DNA of 64,000 nucleotides from Streptomyces sp. G44. Lineage in GTDB: Bacteria; Actinomycetota; Actinomycetes; Streptomycetales; Streptomycetaceae. The first letter of the stretch is position 1; each line of letters starts with the position of its first letter. Position numbers and translations under genes: made by a program. This document shows, one piece after another, positions 31,925-40,626 of the stretch. The notes below the pieces were generated by a model. It was not told the DNA's origin. It was given only the letters and a program-made list of their open reading frames with translations, and made no database searches. The stretch covers positions 1 to 64,000 of the forward strand of contig NZ_JAFEXF010000007.1 of NCBI RefSeq assembly GCF_016905445.1, read 5' to 3'.

Positions 31925-32125
31925 ATGGTCCACCCATCTCCTCGGACAGAGGCCACCTCCAAGCCCGAGGCATGTCGCCCGGCCTCCTGGCACACGCGCC
32001 AGGACAGCGATGCGGCACGTGGACCGGACCCTGCGCTTTCCGCCCTCTGCAACCTGCCGCCTGCCCAGAGTGCGCCCACTCGGTCAGGCACGCTCCGCGA
32101 GGAGCGGGACCGGGTAATCAGCTGA
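31925..32125 (+). CDS. Hypothetical small protein
   Basis: A 66-residue Pro/Arg/Ser-rich frame with GGGAG 7 nt before the ATG. Composition is low-complexity and no domain is visible. It may be a chance frame; it is listed because of the ribosome-binding site and its position between the exporter group and the redoxin gene. Confidence 0.3.
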   Translation: MVHPSPRTEATSKPEACRPASWHTRQDSDAARGPDPALSALCNLPPAQSAPTRSGTLREERDRVIS

Positions 32126-32207
32126 TCGGTACGGGATGCGGGCCAGAACTGTGCCCCGTAGTGGGCGATGAGAACAAATACCACGTCCAGAGAAAAGGAG
32201 CCACACG

Positions 32208-32483
32208 ATGGAGAAGAGCGACGACGTCGTCATCTACTGGCGGCCGATGTGCACCTATTGCATCAAATTGCTTCTACGGCTGCGGTTCTCCAGGCTGCGT
32301 TACACGACTGTGAACATCTGGAAGAACCCTCAAGCGGCAGGCTTTGTGCGCTCGGTCGCCGGGGGCAACGAGACGGTACCGACGGTGACCGTGGCAGGTC
32401 GGCCCATGGTCAACCCGACAGGCCGTCAACTGTTGGACGCCGCTGCAACATATGCTCCCGCCTCACTGGGCAGATCCCACTGA
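32208..32483 (+). CDS. Mycoredoxin/glutaredoxin-like protein
   Basis: A 91-residue thioredoxin-fold protein with the active site WRPMCTYCIKLLLRL and the cis-Pro region NETVPTVTVAG. AAGGAG lies 8 nt before the ATG. Mycoredoxins reduce mycothiol-mixed disulphides in actinobacteria; the CxxC form here is the usual dithiol type. It stands between the lanthipeptide genes and a small secreted protein with two cysteines, so a role in thiol protection of the pathway is possible but unproven. Confidence 0.85.
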   Translation: MEKSDDVVIYWRPMCTYCIKLLLRLRFSRLRYTTVNIWKNPQAAGFVRSVAGGNETVPTVTVAGRPMVNPTGRQLLDAAATYAPASLGRSH

Positions 32484-32586
32484 CTCACCCCGGTACAGGC
32501 GAAGCGACGTCACCCGTACCGGCGCTGTGGAAATCCGAGCAATCTACCGCTGAGTGCCTCGATGACAACAGAAGGAAGAGAGCGAC

Positions 32587-32910
32587 ATGTTCCAGCCAAT
32601 TCTACGAACGATTCTCCCTGGCGCCGTTCTGGCTGCTTCGGCGGCGCTACTGCTGGGAGCCGGGCCCGCTTCCGCCGCCGCCCCCACTCCTGTGGCCGGA
32701 CAGCTCCCCGTGGTGTCCGCGGGCTCCGCGTGGGTTCCACCCGAGGGCTACGTCCTGGAGGATTCATACGTCGGCTCTCTTTCCGCCTGCCGGACTCAGG
32801 GCGAGCAGGGCGTCGCGTCCGGCAAATGGAAGGCCTATGTCTGCCACCAAGAAATGCGCAAGCTGACCGACATCTGGATGTCCTTCATGTACCTCTACGT
32901 CAAGAAGTAG
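32587..32910 (+). CDS. Small secreted protein with one predicted disulphide
   Basis: A 107-residue protein with a Sec signal peptide (FQPILRTILPGAVLAASAAL, AxA site near residue 30). The mature part of about 77 residues has two Cys (in SACRTQG and YVCHQ), enough for one disulphide. Many Streptomyces small secreted proteins share this form; function is unknown. A disulphide-forming secreted protein next to a redoxin gene is a plausible functional pair. Confidence 0.72.
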   Translation: MFQPILRTILPGAVLAASAALLLGAGPASAAAPTPVAGQLPVVSAGSAWVPPEGYVLEDSYVGSLSACRTQGEQGVASGKWKAYVCHQEMRKLTDIWMSFMYLYVKK

Positions 32911-33170
32911 CTCATATTTCGGAGCCTCCGTATGCCAGGCCGCCGGAAAGGCGGAGTGACGAACGGCTCAGGGCTGTCGTCGGCATCTGTGCGGCGCGGG
33001 CGGAAGCCTGAAAGCTGCGCCCGGATGCTCCACCACGTCGGCCTCAAGCTCGTCGGCGGGCTGTCGCAGGCGCAGGCGATCAGTCGAGGTCTCCCGTAGA
33101 AGAAGAGCTGGTGTAACGCGGTGGGCGTCGGTTGAGCAACCGATGCCCACCGCGCGAGAAGGAAACGTTC

Positions 33171-33293
33171 GTGAGTGTCCCACTGAAAGTGGTCTTGATC
33201 GCGGTTGTCACCGCCGTGGTGGTACTGGCTGCCTGGATACAGACGGCGAGTCTGCGTGACCACATGCGTCGCCGAAGGGAGCAGCAAGAGTAA
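33171..33293 (+). CDS. Small single-pass membrane peptide
   Basis: A 40-residue peptide from GTG with AAGGAA upstream. Residues 5-23 (LKVVLIAVVTAVVVLAAWI) form one membrane segment and the C-terminus is highly charged (HMRRRREQQE). It is too short for standard ORF lists. Function is unknown. Confidence 0.5.
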   Translation: MSVPLKVVLIAVVTAVVVLAAWIQTASLRDHMRRRREQQE

Positions 33294-33890
33294 AGGGGAC
33301 GCGCGAGACCAGCGAGCTCGCCCTGCACCTGCTCCAGTCCGCGCTTGTGCCCGTCCCCCTCTGGCCGCGGCCACAGCGGCCTGAGCCTGACACCAGGCCG
33401 CAAACGAGCAGGGGCCGTTCCGCACCCCTCCGGAACAGCCCCTGATGCTGGGCGAGTTCACGCCTCTGATCCTCCCCTCGGCCAGGACGGTGCGGTCCGG
33501 GCCCATGCGGGAACGGGGCCGGTCCAGGGTGTAGAAGCGGTGCCCGGACCAGGCCACGTGCATCGTCGCCACCCAATGCGTCGGCATGACCGCCAGCCTG
33601 TACATCGGTCTCTGTGCGTCGGTTTCGTGCGAGGTGTTGGCCCCACCGACCGCTGCACCCGTCAAACGCATCCGGCCATCTTCTGGATGCACAGAACGCA
33701 ACAGGGACACGCAGCCCAAGGTGAGCAGCGGCTTTTGCCGGAATCTGCTGCTTAAGGGAGGGGCCGATTCCGCCCGTGTAGCACGGGTGTTCGAGGGAAG
33801 CGCGTCGGAGCCTGGGGATTCCTGTGACAGGTTGTGCACCTCTCGTGACCACTGGGGTCTGCGGGATCTGTCTTCCTGTGGGGGGAAGTC
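33294..33890. other. Intergenic region without a recognised gene
   Basis: Apart from the terminator at 33410-33443 nothing is assigned. A minus-strand stretch at about 33440-33620 reads in part like a gene fragment (LAVMPTHWVATMHVAWSGHRF) but I do not recognise it and it lacks a credible start. Confidence 0.4.
33410..33443. terminator. Intrinsic terminator
   Basis: Inverted repeat with 13-bp arms (33410-33422 and 33431-33443), one mismatch and an 8-nt loop. It follows the small membrane peptide gene. Confidence 0.65.
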
Positions 33891-36800
33891 TTGACGCAAC
33901 GCACCATGGGTGCGCGTGTTTCGCGTGCCCGGAAGAGAACCAGCCTCGCCACCGCCGCCGCTCTGGCCACCGGCGCGCTCACCCTCTCCCTGCTGCCGGC
34001 CGCGGGCGCCGCCGCGGCCGATGAGCCGGGGTCGGCGTGGGGCAAGGACGCCCCGTCGTTCTCGATGCCCGATGTGAGGGTCGGGACGAACAAGCCGGTC
34101 GCGCCGCAGGCCGAACGCGCGCCCTCAGACGAGGTGGCGGCCTGGCGCGCGCAGCAGAAGAAGCGTGCCGAGGGCGGCACGGCACGGTCCCTCCAGGAGA
34201 TACCCGCCCATGTGCCCAAGGGCCAGGGCGACGTGCCGTGGCACAAGATAAGCAACTTCGCGATCACGGACGCGCTGACGGCCCGGATCAACTTCTCCAC
34301 CGGCAACCTGATGCTGACCGCCACCGACTTCTCCATCGCGGGCGTCGGCCAGCAGCTGACCTTGGCGCGCACCTACAACTCCCTTGAGGCGCCGTGGGGC
34401 AAGGTGTCCCAGCGCTGGTGGCAGCAGTACGAGCGCTACCTCCAGGTCCTCAACGACGAAGTCGTCCTGTACGACGCTTCCGGCGACACCCTGCGCTTCA
34501 AGAAGGCCGCGGACGGCACCTTCACCACGCCCAAGGGCTACTCGAAGGAGCTGAGGAAGAACGCCGACGGCACCTACACCGTCACCAACTGGAAGTCGCA
34601 CTCCAAGGACACCTACGACCAGCACGGCACACTGACCAAGGTCACGGACAAGAACAAGGGCACCATCACCGTCACCCAGCACGACGAGGGCGACGAACAC
34701 AAGGGCTTCAAGCTCACCGAGACCCGCTCGGGCCGCTGGATCGACCTGCTCAAGACCGACGCCTCGCAGTGGCAGGCCAAGGACAACTCCGGCCGCACCG
34801 TCGTCCTCGACCTCGACCCCGACGGCAACCTCCACAGGACCACCGACGCCGAAGGCAAGACCACCGCCTTCGGCTACGACACCTCCAACCGCCTGACCAA
34901 GATCACCACGCACGAGGGCCGCGTCACCGTCTTCACCTACGACGACGCCAACCGCGTCACGTCCATGCTGCGGGCCACCGAGCTCAACGGCTCCGGCCAC
35001 ACCGGGCCGACATGGACGTACACGTACGACACCACCTCACCCACCGCGGCCGGCACGACCACCGTCACCGACCCCGAGAAGCACGCGACGAAGCACAAGC
35101 ACGACGGCGACGGCCGGGTCACCGACGTCACCGACGCGCTCGGCCGGGACCGGAAGACGACTTTCGACGCGAACAACAACGTCGACACGGCCACGGACGC
35201 CATGGGCACCGGCACCACGCCCGGCAACGTGAGGGACTACGGGTTCAGTACGCGGAACAACCTGGAGAGCGTCAAGGCGCCCACCGGCGGCAAGGGTGTG
35301 GCCAGCTGGCAGACGATCGCCGGCGGGGATGTGCCCAAGGAGGCCACCAACGCCGACGGGGAGAAGACCTCCTTCACCTACGACACGGCCGGCAACACCA
35401 AGTCGGTCGCGCAGACCGGCACGGGTGGCGGCAGCGTCTCGTACACCTACAACCCGGCGACTCCCACGTGCGGCGGGTTCGAGGGCCAGCGGTGTGCGGC
35501 CGAGACGAAGATGTCGGCGACGAAGACGGTCAAGACGTCCTTCACCTACGACAGCAAGGGCAACCTCACCAAGGCCGCCCCGCCCAAGCCGCTGGGGGAG
35601 ACCACCTTCACCTACGACAGTCTCGGCCGCACGGAGACCTTGACCGACGGCCGGGGCGTCAAGAAGGTCTTCACCTACGACAACCTCGACCGGATCAAGA
35701 CCGTCTCCACCACCAACGACACGGTCCGCTACTGGTACGACGGCGACGGCAACCTGCGCCAGCGCGACGACTCCACCGGCACCATCGCGTACACCTTCGA
35801 CCCGCTCCAGCGCGAGACGATCCGCACCCTCCAGGACGGCTCGCAGACCCTGCTCGCCTACACGCCTGCAGGCAACGTCGACTACTACCAGGACCCGGCC
35901 GGGAAGACCGACTACACCTGGAACGAGGTCAACAAGCTCAAGGAGTTCAAGGACCCGCAGGGCCGGGTGACGGCGTACAAGTACAACCGCAACGACGTCC
36001 GCACCGAGACCGCCTACCCCGGCGGCACCGTGCAGACCGTCGACGTCGACAACTCCAGCCGCCCCAAGAAGATCACCGCCAAGTCCGCCAAGGGCACCCT
36101 GGTCGACCTCGCCTACACCTACGGCTACGGCACCGACGCCGCGACCGACGGCGACAAGATCCGCACCAAGACCGACGACATCGCGGGTACGAAGACCAGC
36201 TACACCTATGACGGCGCCGGGCGCTTCTCCTACGCCGCCGAGAACAAGGGCACCACGCTCAACTCCTCCTGGCAGTACTGCTACGACCTCGCCGGCAACC
36301 TCACCAGCCAGGGCACCGAGCAGGGCTGCCCGCGCGGTACGACGTACAGCGTCAACGACGCCCAGCAGATCACCGCGAAGAACGGCTCGTCCACGAACTG
36401 GTCCTACGACCTGACGGGCAACGAGACCGCGGGCGCCTCCACCCCCGAGGGCACCCGGACCGGGGAGAAGTGGTCGGACCACAGCCAGCTCACCTCGCTG
36501 ACCGTCGGCGGGAAGACCTATGCGGGCCAGTACGGCTCCACCGACCAGAGCGAGCGCATCAAGCTCGGCGACACCTACTTCCACAACGGCCCCCTGGGCC
36601 TGTCGGCGACCTCAACTGCCGGTGTGGACACGGGCTTCAACCGCGAGCCCGGGGGCACATTGAATTCCATGACCCGGGACGGGAAGACGTACTTCTACCT
36701 CACCGACGCGCTCGGCTCCGTCGTCGCGGTCACGGACGAGTCCGGCACCAAGGTCAACACGTACAGCTACAGCCCGCGCGGCGTGGAGCGGTCGACGACC

Positions 36801-37301
36801 TCGGAGAAGGCCGTCCAGCCGTACCGGTTCGCCGGCGGCTACCAGGACCCCACCGGCCTGTACCACTTCTCGGCCCGCTACTACGACCCCAACATCGGCC
36901 GCTTCAACAGCCCCGACCCCTCCGGACAGGAACAGAACCCCTACCTCTACGCCGAGGGCGACCCCGTCAACCGCATCGACCCCAGCGGCTTGGACTCAAT
37001 CGAGTTCGGCGGCGAGGTCTGCTTCGGAATCTGCATCGGCGGCGGCAAGGCCAAGGACGACAACGGCGGGTCCGGTTGGTTCATCACCGGCGGATTCGGT
37101 AATCCCAGCGTGAGTGGAGGAGCGAGTGCCAGTTCGGGGAATGTGGAGCACGGCACGGCTTCAGCCGGCCTGGAGTGCGGTGCTGGCAACTCGACCGCCT
37201 CGGTCTCGACGGACGGCTCCTCAGTAGATGGCTCGGTAGGAATCGGCACTGAGTACCACTCCAACCCCTCCTGCTCCATCAAGGGGCAATACAACTTCTG
37301 A
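33891..37301 (+). CDS. Secreted RHS/YD-repeat protein, polymorphic-toxin-like
   Basis: A 1136-residue protein with a twin-basic N-terminus (RARKRTS) and signal peptide ending near AAAADEPG. A DUF6531-like entry (INFSTGNLMLTATDF) precedes more than 20 YD repeats such as TFTYDSLGRTETLTDGRGV. The RHS core closes with RYYDPNIGRFNSPDPSG...YLYAEGDPVNRIDPSG. The final 95 residues are unrelated to the repeats, Gly/Ser-rich with paired Cys. In RHS systems the variable C-terminus is the effector cut off by the core; no known toxin motif is visible here. The TTG at 33891 has GGGGGAAG just upstream; ATG 33906 is the alternative. Small membrane proteins follow. Confidence 0.87.
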   Translation: MTQRTMGARVSRARKRTSLATAAALATGALTLSLLPAAGAAAADEPGSAWGKDAPSFSMPDVRVGTNKPVAPQAERAPSDEVAAWRAQQKKRAEGGTARSLQEIPAHVPKGQGDVPWHKISNFAITDALTARINFSTGNLMLTATDFSIAGVGQQLTLARTYNSLEAPWGKVSQRWWQQYERYLQVLNDEVVLYDASGDTLRFKKAADGTFTTPKGYSKELRKNADGTYTVTNWKSHSKDTYDQHGTLTKVTDKNKGTITVTQHDEGDEHKGFKLTETRSGRWIDLLKTDASQWQAKDNSGRTVVLDLDPDGNLHRTTDAEGKTTAFGYDTSNRLTKITTHEGRVTVFTYDDANRVTSMLRATELNGSGHTGPTWTYTYDTTSPTAAGTTTVTDPEKHATKHKHDGDGRVTDVTDALGRDRKTTFDANNNVDTATDAMGTGTTPGNVRDYGFSTRNNLESVKAPTGGKGVASWQTIAGGDVPKEATNADGEKTSFTYDTAGNTKSVAQTGTGGGSVSYTYNPATPTCGGFEGQRCAAETKMSATKTVKTSFTYDSKGNLTKAAPPKPLGETTFTYDSLGRTETLTDGRGVKKVFTYDNLDRIKTVSTTNDTVRYWYDGDGNLRQRDDSTGTIAYTFDPLQRETIRTLQDGSQTLLAYTPAGNVDYYQDPAGKTDYTWNEVNKLKEFKDPQGRVTAYKYNRNDVRTETAYPGGTVQTVDVDNSSRPKKITAKSAKGTLVDLAYTYGYGTDAATDGDKIRTKTDDIAGTKTSYTYDGAGRFSYAAENKGTTLNSSWQYCYDLAGNLTSQGTEQGCPRGTTYSVNDAQQITAKNGSSTNWSYDLTGNETAGASTPEGTRTGEKWSDHSQLTSLTVGGKTYAGQYGSTDQSERIKLGDTYFHNGPLGLSATSTAGVDTGFNREPGGTLNSMTRDGKTYFYLTDALGSVVAVTDESGTKVNTYSYSPRGVERSTTSEKAVQPYRFAGGYQDPTGLYHFSARYYDPNIGRFNSPDPSGQEQNPYLYAEGDPVNRIDPSGLDSIEFGGEVCFGICIGGGKAKDDNGGSGWFITGGFGNPSVSGGASASSGNVEHGTASAGLECGAGNSTASVSTDGSSVDGSVGIGTEYHSNPSCSIKGQYNF

Positions 37302-37334
37302 CCCCAACCGGCAGGACGCAGAAGCGAGGAAAAG

Positions 37335-37490
37335 ATGAGGACTACCCTCCAGACCCACGCATACCAGGCCATGGCTCTGAGCCCTGGCGGAAAAAAGATG
37401 CCGGATTGGTTCGGGCCTGTAGTGATAGTGGCCGCCATAGTCGGCCTCATCGTCATCGCGACACTGTTCCTGCGAAGGTCTCAGCGCTAG
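37335..37490 (+). CDS. Small membrane protein following the RHS gene
   Basis: A 51-residue peptide, 33 bp after the RHS stop, with GAGGAAAAG before the ATG. One membrane segment (FGPVVIVAAIVGLIVIATLFL) precedes a basic end (RRSQR). Position suggests an immunity or localisation partner of the RHS protein. The family is not recognised. Confidence 0.55.
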   Translation: MRTTLQTHAYQAMALSPGGKKMPDWFGPVVIVAAIVGLIVIATLFLRRSQR

Positions 37491-37849
37491 CGCCACCCCC
37501 AGGCAACGCGCTTGGTTCATTGTGCTCCGAGGGCCTGTGGCGAGAGATCCCGTTGCCCTGGCCGTGCTACTCGCCGTGAGGTCCGGCAGGCCGCTCCACT
37601 CGGTGGGCCGGCGGTAGCCGCTGAGGTGCCGCCCGTGGTCGCGATGGTGGTTCACGGGCTGCGCCGGGGCGGTACCGCAGATGCAGCAGGAGCTGGGCAG
37701 CACACGCGTGCTTCCGAGGACGGAGGCCCCGGCCGGACATCGGGCCGGGGCCCCGTGTGTCCGGGTCAGGTGAGCCTGCCCGGACATCCCTGAGGCCACG
37801 TCGGGGGCATCACTCAACAATGAGGGTGGGACATCTTTCGGTCCCGATA
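37491..37849. other. Intergenic region after the RHS group
   Basis: No convincing gene; contains the hairpin at 37725-37752. Open frames here are short and lack ribosome-binding sites. Confidence 0.45.
37725..37752. terminator. Intrinsic terminator-like hairpin
   Basis: Perfect 10-bp stem (GGCCCCGGCC with GGCCGGGGCC) and an 8-nt loop, downstream of the RHS group. Confidence 0.65.
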
Positions 37850-38032
37850 ATGGTAGAAATGGCAGCTCCTGGCGGAGGCCCAGATCTTCCGGTCTGGGGC
37901 CAAATGGCAGCCCTCGCCCTAGTGATCGCTTTAGGGGGCTTTTTTCCTGGCAAGCTTGTGGCGCGGCCGACGAAAAATAAGGAGGAGGTGCTTTCGACAT
38001 GGAGGACGACTACTTCAGGAGAGGACAGGTGA
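37850..38032 (+). CDS. Small membrane protein (first of an overlapping pair)
   Basis: A 60-residue frame with one hydrophobic segment (VWGQMAALALVIALGGFFPGK) and a charged tail. The start at 37850 is uncertain because no strong ribosome-binding site is present. Its 3' end overlaps the better-supported next gene. Confidence 0.4.
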   Translation: MVEMAAPGGGPDLPVWGQMAALALVIALGGFFPGKLVARPTKNKEEVLSTWRTTTSGEDR

Positions 38033-38202
38033 TGGCCCGGCTCTTCATGATCGGCACGTTTCTCCTCGCCTGTGGAGCGGGCATCGGCCTCGTCCTGGCC
38101 TTCACCGGGAAGCCGACAGGTCTTGGGCTGGTAGCGCTCTGCGCGGCCATCTGGGTAGTCAGCTATCTGGCTCGGCGCCGAGTGACTGGTGACGAACTGT
38201 GA
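37999..38202 (+). CDS. Small two-pass membrane protein
   Basis: A 67-residue protein with AAGGAGGTG 8 nt before the ATG. Two hydrophobic segments (LFMIGTFLLACGAGIGLVLAF and GLGLVALCAAIWVVSYLA) flank a short turn. It may be an immunity protein for the RHS effector or an unrelated membrane peptide. Confidence 0.6.
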   Translation: MEDDYFRRGQVMARLFMIGTFLLACGAGIGLVLAFTGKPTGLGLVALCAAIWVVSYLARRRVTGDEL

Positions 38203-38271
38203 GATCCGTCTGGTAGCGATGGGAACCCGACCGGCCAAAGCATCTGGCCGGAGTCTTCCATCACGCCGCCG

Positions 38272-38571
38272 GTGACCCCGTCAACCCACTTGGAGGGCCG
38301 GACCTGGAACGGATGGCACCACCACGTCACCTCCGTCTCCGGCGCACACGCCTTCTGCACACTCCTCGCCCTTGGGGCCGACGCCTGCCCCACCTGTCAC
38401 CACCACATACCCGCACCCTACGGATCCGAAAGCGAGCCGATTTTCCGCCAACTCCCCCCAAGGTTTATGCGAGAAAGATCACATCCTCTCTCCGGCTGCG
38501 AAGCCGCTACCGCATACCCAGCACAATTCCCAGCTCAGAGCCACCGATCCGAGATCAATTCCGGGATCTGA
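38272..38571 (+). pseudogene. C-terminal remnant of an IS701-type transposase
   Basis: The frame reads THLEGRTWNGWHHHVTSVSGAHAF, matching the end of IS701-family transposases around the catalytic Glu (compare EGRSFPGWHHHTTLVSAAYAY in the gene at 13925). Nothing of the N-terminal two thirds is present upstream, so this is insertion-sequence debris. Confidence 0.65.
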
Positions 38572-39012
38572 CTGATCATTTCAGAATGGGTTCGGTTTAC
38601 AGGCTTGGCCGTTGGACTGGTGGGGCGGCGAGTTCTGTTGCCCCCCTCCTCGCCCGCCGCGGCGTCGGCGGTATCCGGGTCGGCTGCCGGCGGATGACCG
38701 TGCAGCTCTGGCAGGGGCTCGTCCACGTACCGCGCACGGGCGTGACCTGGGCGGACGTGCCGCCCGAGACGATCGATTGCAGTGGGGTGACGTGCTGACG
38801 GCGGCTGCGGGGACCGGACCGAGGCAGGCGGCCGGCCCCGCCTGCGCGCGGTACCTCTCGCGGAACTCCGCAAGACGGACCTGCCGGACAAGGAGGACGC
38901 CGCGCTCGACGGCTCGCCTCTCCGGACCCTGAACGCGGGCTCCTTGACCGGCTGTGTAACGCGACCGTAGCTTGACTGGCCGACAGGCTCGCACTGCTCA
39001 CATGGGGGAATA
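38572..39012. other. Region without an assigned gene, possible gene debris
   Basis: Short plus-strand fragments look coding but broken: about 38690-38800 (TVQLWQGLVHVPRTGVTWADVPP) and about 38855-38970 (PLAELRKTDLPDKEDAALDG). I cannot identify the parent gene. The ribosome-binding site GGGGGAA at 39004-39010 belongs to the next gene. Confidence 0.35.
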
Positions 39013-40626
39013 GTGCCTGGAAGTCAATTATGGAAGTCGAGCGTCGGACTTCTCTTCGACCGCAGGGCGGAAACGGGGAAATCGATGCTTTTCCGTCTCA
39101 GCCGCCCGATGGATATCGACCCCACCGGTCAGACGATCCTCGACGTGGCGGCGATGGCCGCGAGCGTGAGGGACACCTCCGGCGCGCTGCACGCGGCAGG
39201 GGTCCGCTCCGGCGACCGGCTCGCCGTGTACAAGGAGAACCACTTCGACTGCCTGCTGCTGGCCGCCGCGGCGATCAGGATCGGGGCGATACCGGTCATG
39301 CTGTCGGGGCTGCTGTCCCCCGACTCGGTGCGCCCGCTGCTTCAGCGCGTCGAACCGAAGCTGCTCGTGAGCAACCGGCGGCTGCTGCAAGAGAAAGGGA
39401 GCGACGGAAGCGCACTCACCTCGTTCGCGACGCGCACCCTGTGCCTTGACGGGGGCGTGCCGGACACGTTGGCCCTCGCGGACGTCCTCGGAGGCGCTGA
39501 TCCGTCCCCCGCTCCGCGCGGCGACGACGAGCTGATGATGCTCACCCACACCTCCGGCACGACCGGCATACCCAAACTCATCATGTACACCCCCGCCAAA
39601 TTGCAGGGGCAGATGGCCAGACTGGAATGCCGTCATCTGCCGCCGATCACCTTCCGCCGCAACGACACCGTGGCGATGTTCCTGCCGTACGTGCACGCCC
39701 GCTCGTTCACCTGGCTCTATTCGGTGCTGACCTTGTCGCCCGCCAAGGTCCTGCTGATGAGCGAGAACGACCCCGAGGTCGTCGGTCCGCTGTTCCGGCA
39801 GCACCGCCCCACGGTGGTCGAGGCGCTGCCGATCGACTTCCTCCAGATGGAGAGGCTGGCCAAGGACAACCAGGGCGACGCCTTCTCCTCGGTACGCATG
39901 TTCGTGGGGAACTTCGACGCCATGCACTGGTCGACGATCCGCACCTTCCTGAATGCCTCCCGGCACCGCTTCCCCGTCTGGCGGGAAGGGTACGGACAGT
40001 CGGAGACCGGCGGCCTGGGAATGACCGTCATCACGCGGTTCCGGGCGAACAAGCGGCGGGACCAGTTGCCGGGGCCCCGCAAGGTGGGCCGGCCGATGCC
40101 CGGCTTCGTCCAGCTCAAGGTGGTGGACCCCGAAACGTTCCGTCCGGTGCCGAACGGCCGGCCGGGAATCGTGCTCGCGCGGACGAAGGCACGGTGTGTC
40201 GGCTACTACCAGGAATCCGACCGCTGGAACGAGAAGGTCGTGGGCGACTGGTGGAACACTGGTGACATCGGCGTCAAGACGCGGACAGGCGCCCTCAAGC
40301 TCCTCGACCGCGAGGTCAACTACGCGCCGGGGGCGAGCTGCCTTGAGCTGGAGGACGTGATCGTCGACCGCCTGCCCGAAGAGCATGACGTGGCACTGCT
40401 CCCGGTGCCCGGCAGCCCTCCGGTGTCCGTGGTCGCCACGCCTGACGGCCGGCTGGACCGGGAGCGCTGGCGCAAGGCGACAGACGGGCTGCCCGAATTG
40501 GCAGAGCCGATCGTGATCGATTTCAAGGAGATGCCCCGCACCGGAACCGGAAAGATACTCCGGGAGGAACTGCGTCGTCGGTATCTGGCCGGAGCAGACC
40601 ACCCCGGCACGGGGCAGTGGACATGA
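39013..40626 (+). CDS. AMP-dependent acyl-CoA synthetase/ligase (ANL superfamily)
   Basis: A 537-residue adenylating enzyme with the P-loop LTHTSGTTGIPK, GYGQSETGG, the hinge region WWNTGDIG...LLDREVNYAPG and the catalytic Lys in RTGTGKILREEL. It starts at GTG with GGGGGAA upstream. The family activates carboxylic acids as acyl-adenylates and transfers them to CoA or another thiol. There is no carrier domain. The CDPS gene starts inside its stop codon (ATGA), so the two are translationally coupled and probably act in one pathway. The substrate cannot be read from sequence. Confidence 0.83.
   Translation: MPGSQLWKSSVGLLFDRRAETGKSMLFRLSRPMDIDPTGQTILDVAAMAASVRDTSGALHAAGVRSGDRLAVYKENHFDCLLLAAAAIRIGAIPVMLSGLLSPDSVRPLLQRVEPKLLVSNRRLLQEKGSDGSALTSFATRTLCLDGGVPDTLALADVLGGADPSPAPRGDDELMMLTHTSGTTGIPKLIMYTPAKLQGQMARLECRHLPPITFRRNDTVAMFLPYVHARSFTWLYSVLTLSPAKVLLMSENDPEVVGPLFRQHRPTVVEALPIDFLQMERLAKDNQGDAFSSVRMFVGNFDAMHWSTIRTFLNASRHRFPVWREGYGQSETGGLGMTVITRFRANKRRDQLPGPRKVGRPMPGFVQLKVVDPETFRPVPNGRPGIVLARTKARCVGYYQESDRWNEKVVGDWWNTGDIGVKTRTGALKLLDREVNYAPGASCLELEDVIVDRLPEEHDVALLPVPGSPPVSVVATPDGRLDRERWRKATDGLPELAEPIVIDFKEMPRTGTGKILREELRRRYLAGADHPGTGQWT

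Noticed and set aside
32895..33899. A 334-residue minus-strand frame
   Set aside because: It crosses the terminator at 33410-33443 and the small plus-strand peptide gene, and has no recognisable domain beyond one short coding-like stretch.
35037..36584. Long minus-strand frame opposite the RHS gene
   Set aside because: It is a Val/Gly/Arg-rich shadow of the repeated RHS coding sequence, without a ribosome-binding site or domain.
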